DNA of 53,741 nt from Lachnospiraceae bacterium (GTDB taxonomy: Bacteria; Bacillota; Clostridia; Lachnospirales; Lachnospiraceae), in the NCBI GenBank assembly GCA_017635395.1, contig JAGBLN010000024.1, positions 1 through 53,741 of the forward strand. Direction: 5' to 3'. Under the pieces are notes generated by a model. It worked only from the letters and a program-made list of their open reading frames with translations. It was not told where the DNA came from and made no database searches. Made by a program: the position numbers and the translations under genes. This document shows positions 52,537 through 53,741 of the stretch, piece after piece (position 1 is the first letter of the stretch; every line of letters starts with the position of its first letter).

Positions 52537-52546
52537 AATTGACTGC

Positions 52547-52584
52547 ACACACAAAAGCCCTCCCTTGATATTCAGGAGGGCTTT
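52547..52584 (-). terminator. Terminator of the ATP synthase operon after atpC
   Basis: On the minus strand AAAGCCCTCC and GGAGGGCTTT form a ten-pair stem followed by TGTGTGT; the T run of the stem itself supplies part of the U-tract. It lies 16 bases past the atpC stop. Confidence 0.8.
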
Positions 52585-52599
52585 AGATTTTTATTAATA

Positions 52600-52998
52600 C
52601 TATCTGAGACAGTTTATTCTGGCTAGTGCTCTCTGGAGTGCAACCGATGCTCTGTCAAGGTCTATGCCCTCTCCCCTGGCTGCTATCCTTTCCCTTGCCC
52701 TTTCTTCCGCTGACTTGGCTCTTTCCACATCGATCTCATCCGGCCATTCGATTGCCTCCGCAAGTATAGTCACCTTGTCCGGCAAAATCTCCACGAAGCC
52801 GGCATGTAAAGCCGCTTTTTTCTCGCCGTCAGTCTCTGTAATAGTCAGCACACCCGGCTTAATGATGACTGTCATGGGAACGTGATTTCTGTAAATACCG
52901 ATTTCACCCTCCGTCGTATTGAACTCAGCCATCTCTACATCGCCTTCATAGAAGACTTTGTCCGGTGTGATTATCCTTAATGCAAATGTATCTGCCAT
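52600..52998 (-). CDS. atpC: F1 ATP synthase epsilon subunit
   Basis: The epsilon subunit sits on the central stalk and restrains ATP hydrolysis. The 132 residues give the beta-sandwich (FALRIITPDKVFYEGDVEMAE, then TTEGEIGIYRNHVPM, LHAGFVEILPDKVTILAEAIE) and a C-terminal helical hairpin (ERARERIAARGEGIDLDRAS). It is the last gene of the atp operon, 79 bases after atpD, and is followed by a terminator. Confidence 0.97.
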   Translation of the reverse strand: MADTFALRIITPDKVFYEGDVEMAEFNTTEGEIGIYRNHVPMTVIIKPGVLTITETDGEKKAALHAGFVEILPDKVTILAEAIEWPDEIDVERAKSAEERARERIAARGEGIDLDRASVALQRALARINCLR

Positions 52999-53077
52999 AT
53001 CCTGTTTCTTTCCTGCCTGAAATCATTAGGCCGCGCAAAACAAACTACCGGCCTAATACCGTTTACTGTTCTTTGAC

Positions 53078-53741
<664 letters not shown>

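Overview
The window looks like a chromosomal segment of a Gram-positive anaerobe of the Lachnospiraceae (Clostridia; Butyrivibrio/Lachnospira/Roseburia-like). This is inferred from the yaaO-yaaR-holB-ricT gene order, a Phe T-box ahead of pheST, the TIGR03960/TIGR03936-type radical SAM pair, a DUF5688-type protein, short HisG plus HisZ, and zinc-ribbon and SH3b membrane proteins. No phage, insertion sequence, CRISPR array or integrase was seen. Almost everything lies on the minus strand; only an edge-truncated ABC ATPase and tyrA-aroA are on the plus strand.

Layout. 1-5.4 kb: the 3' part of an amino-acid-type ABC ATPase, an SH3b membrane protein, tRNA-Arg(CCG), a DUF5688 protein, efp, aroQ and aroK. 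5.5-9 kb: an EF-G paralogue with degenerate GTPase motifs and a membrane GGDEF protein. 9.2-11.7 kb: tyrA-aroA, closed by a bidirectional terminator shared with a convergent DegV gene. 12.7-18.2 kb: a PilZ protein, queA, an M18 aminopeptidase and pheT. 18.2-19.8 kb: pheS, preceded by a long leader with a perfect promoter, a T-box with terminator and then five extra tandem hairpins. 19.8-23.6 kb: a YihY-type membrane protein behind a structured, promoter-driven RNA that is a 6S RNA candidate, a small soluble chemoreceptor-like protein, and a protein with eight SHOCT-like repeats on a Pro/Ala linker.

23.6-32.4 kb: hisZ-hisG-hisD-hisB-hisIE runs straight into two linked radical SAM genes and a short RNase E/G. 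The hisIE gene carries an extra N-terminal HisA/HisF-like barrel that has lost its catalytic aspartates. 32.4-37.6 kb: a 1716-residue protein combining a transglutaminase-like domain, a DUF4011 region, an SF1 helicase and a nuclease-like C-terminus. 37.7-46.3 kb: a housekeeping run equivalent to the Bacillus yaaO-tmk-yaaR-holB-yaaT-yabB-yabC block, with a guanylate-kinase-like gene in the tmk position and a zinc-ribbon membrane protein inserted. 46.3-52.5 kb: envelope genes (L,D-transpeptidase, coiled-coil NlpC/P60 hydrolase, large membrane-anchored propeller protein). 52.6 kb to the end: atpC and the 3' part of atpD.

Themes. Aromatic amino acid synthesis and use (aroQ, aroK, aroA, tyrA, T-box-controlled pheST) and histidine synthesis are concentrated here. 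Two c-di-GMP genes (GGDEF, PilZ) lie within 5 kb. The most unusual material is the pheS leader, the RNA upstream of yihY, the SHOCT-repeat protein, the dead-barrel HisIE fusion and the giant helicase. All domain assignments come from reading motifs by eye; no database search was run.
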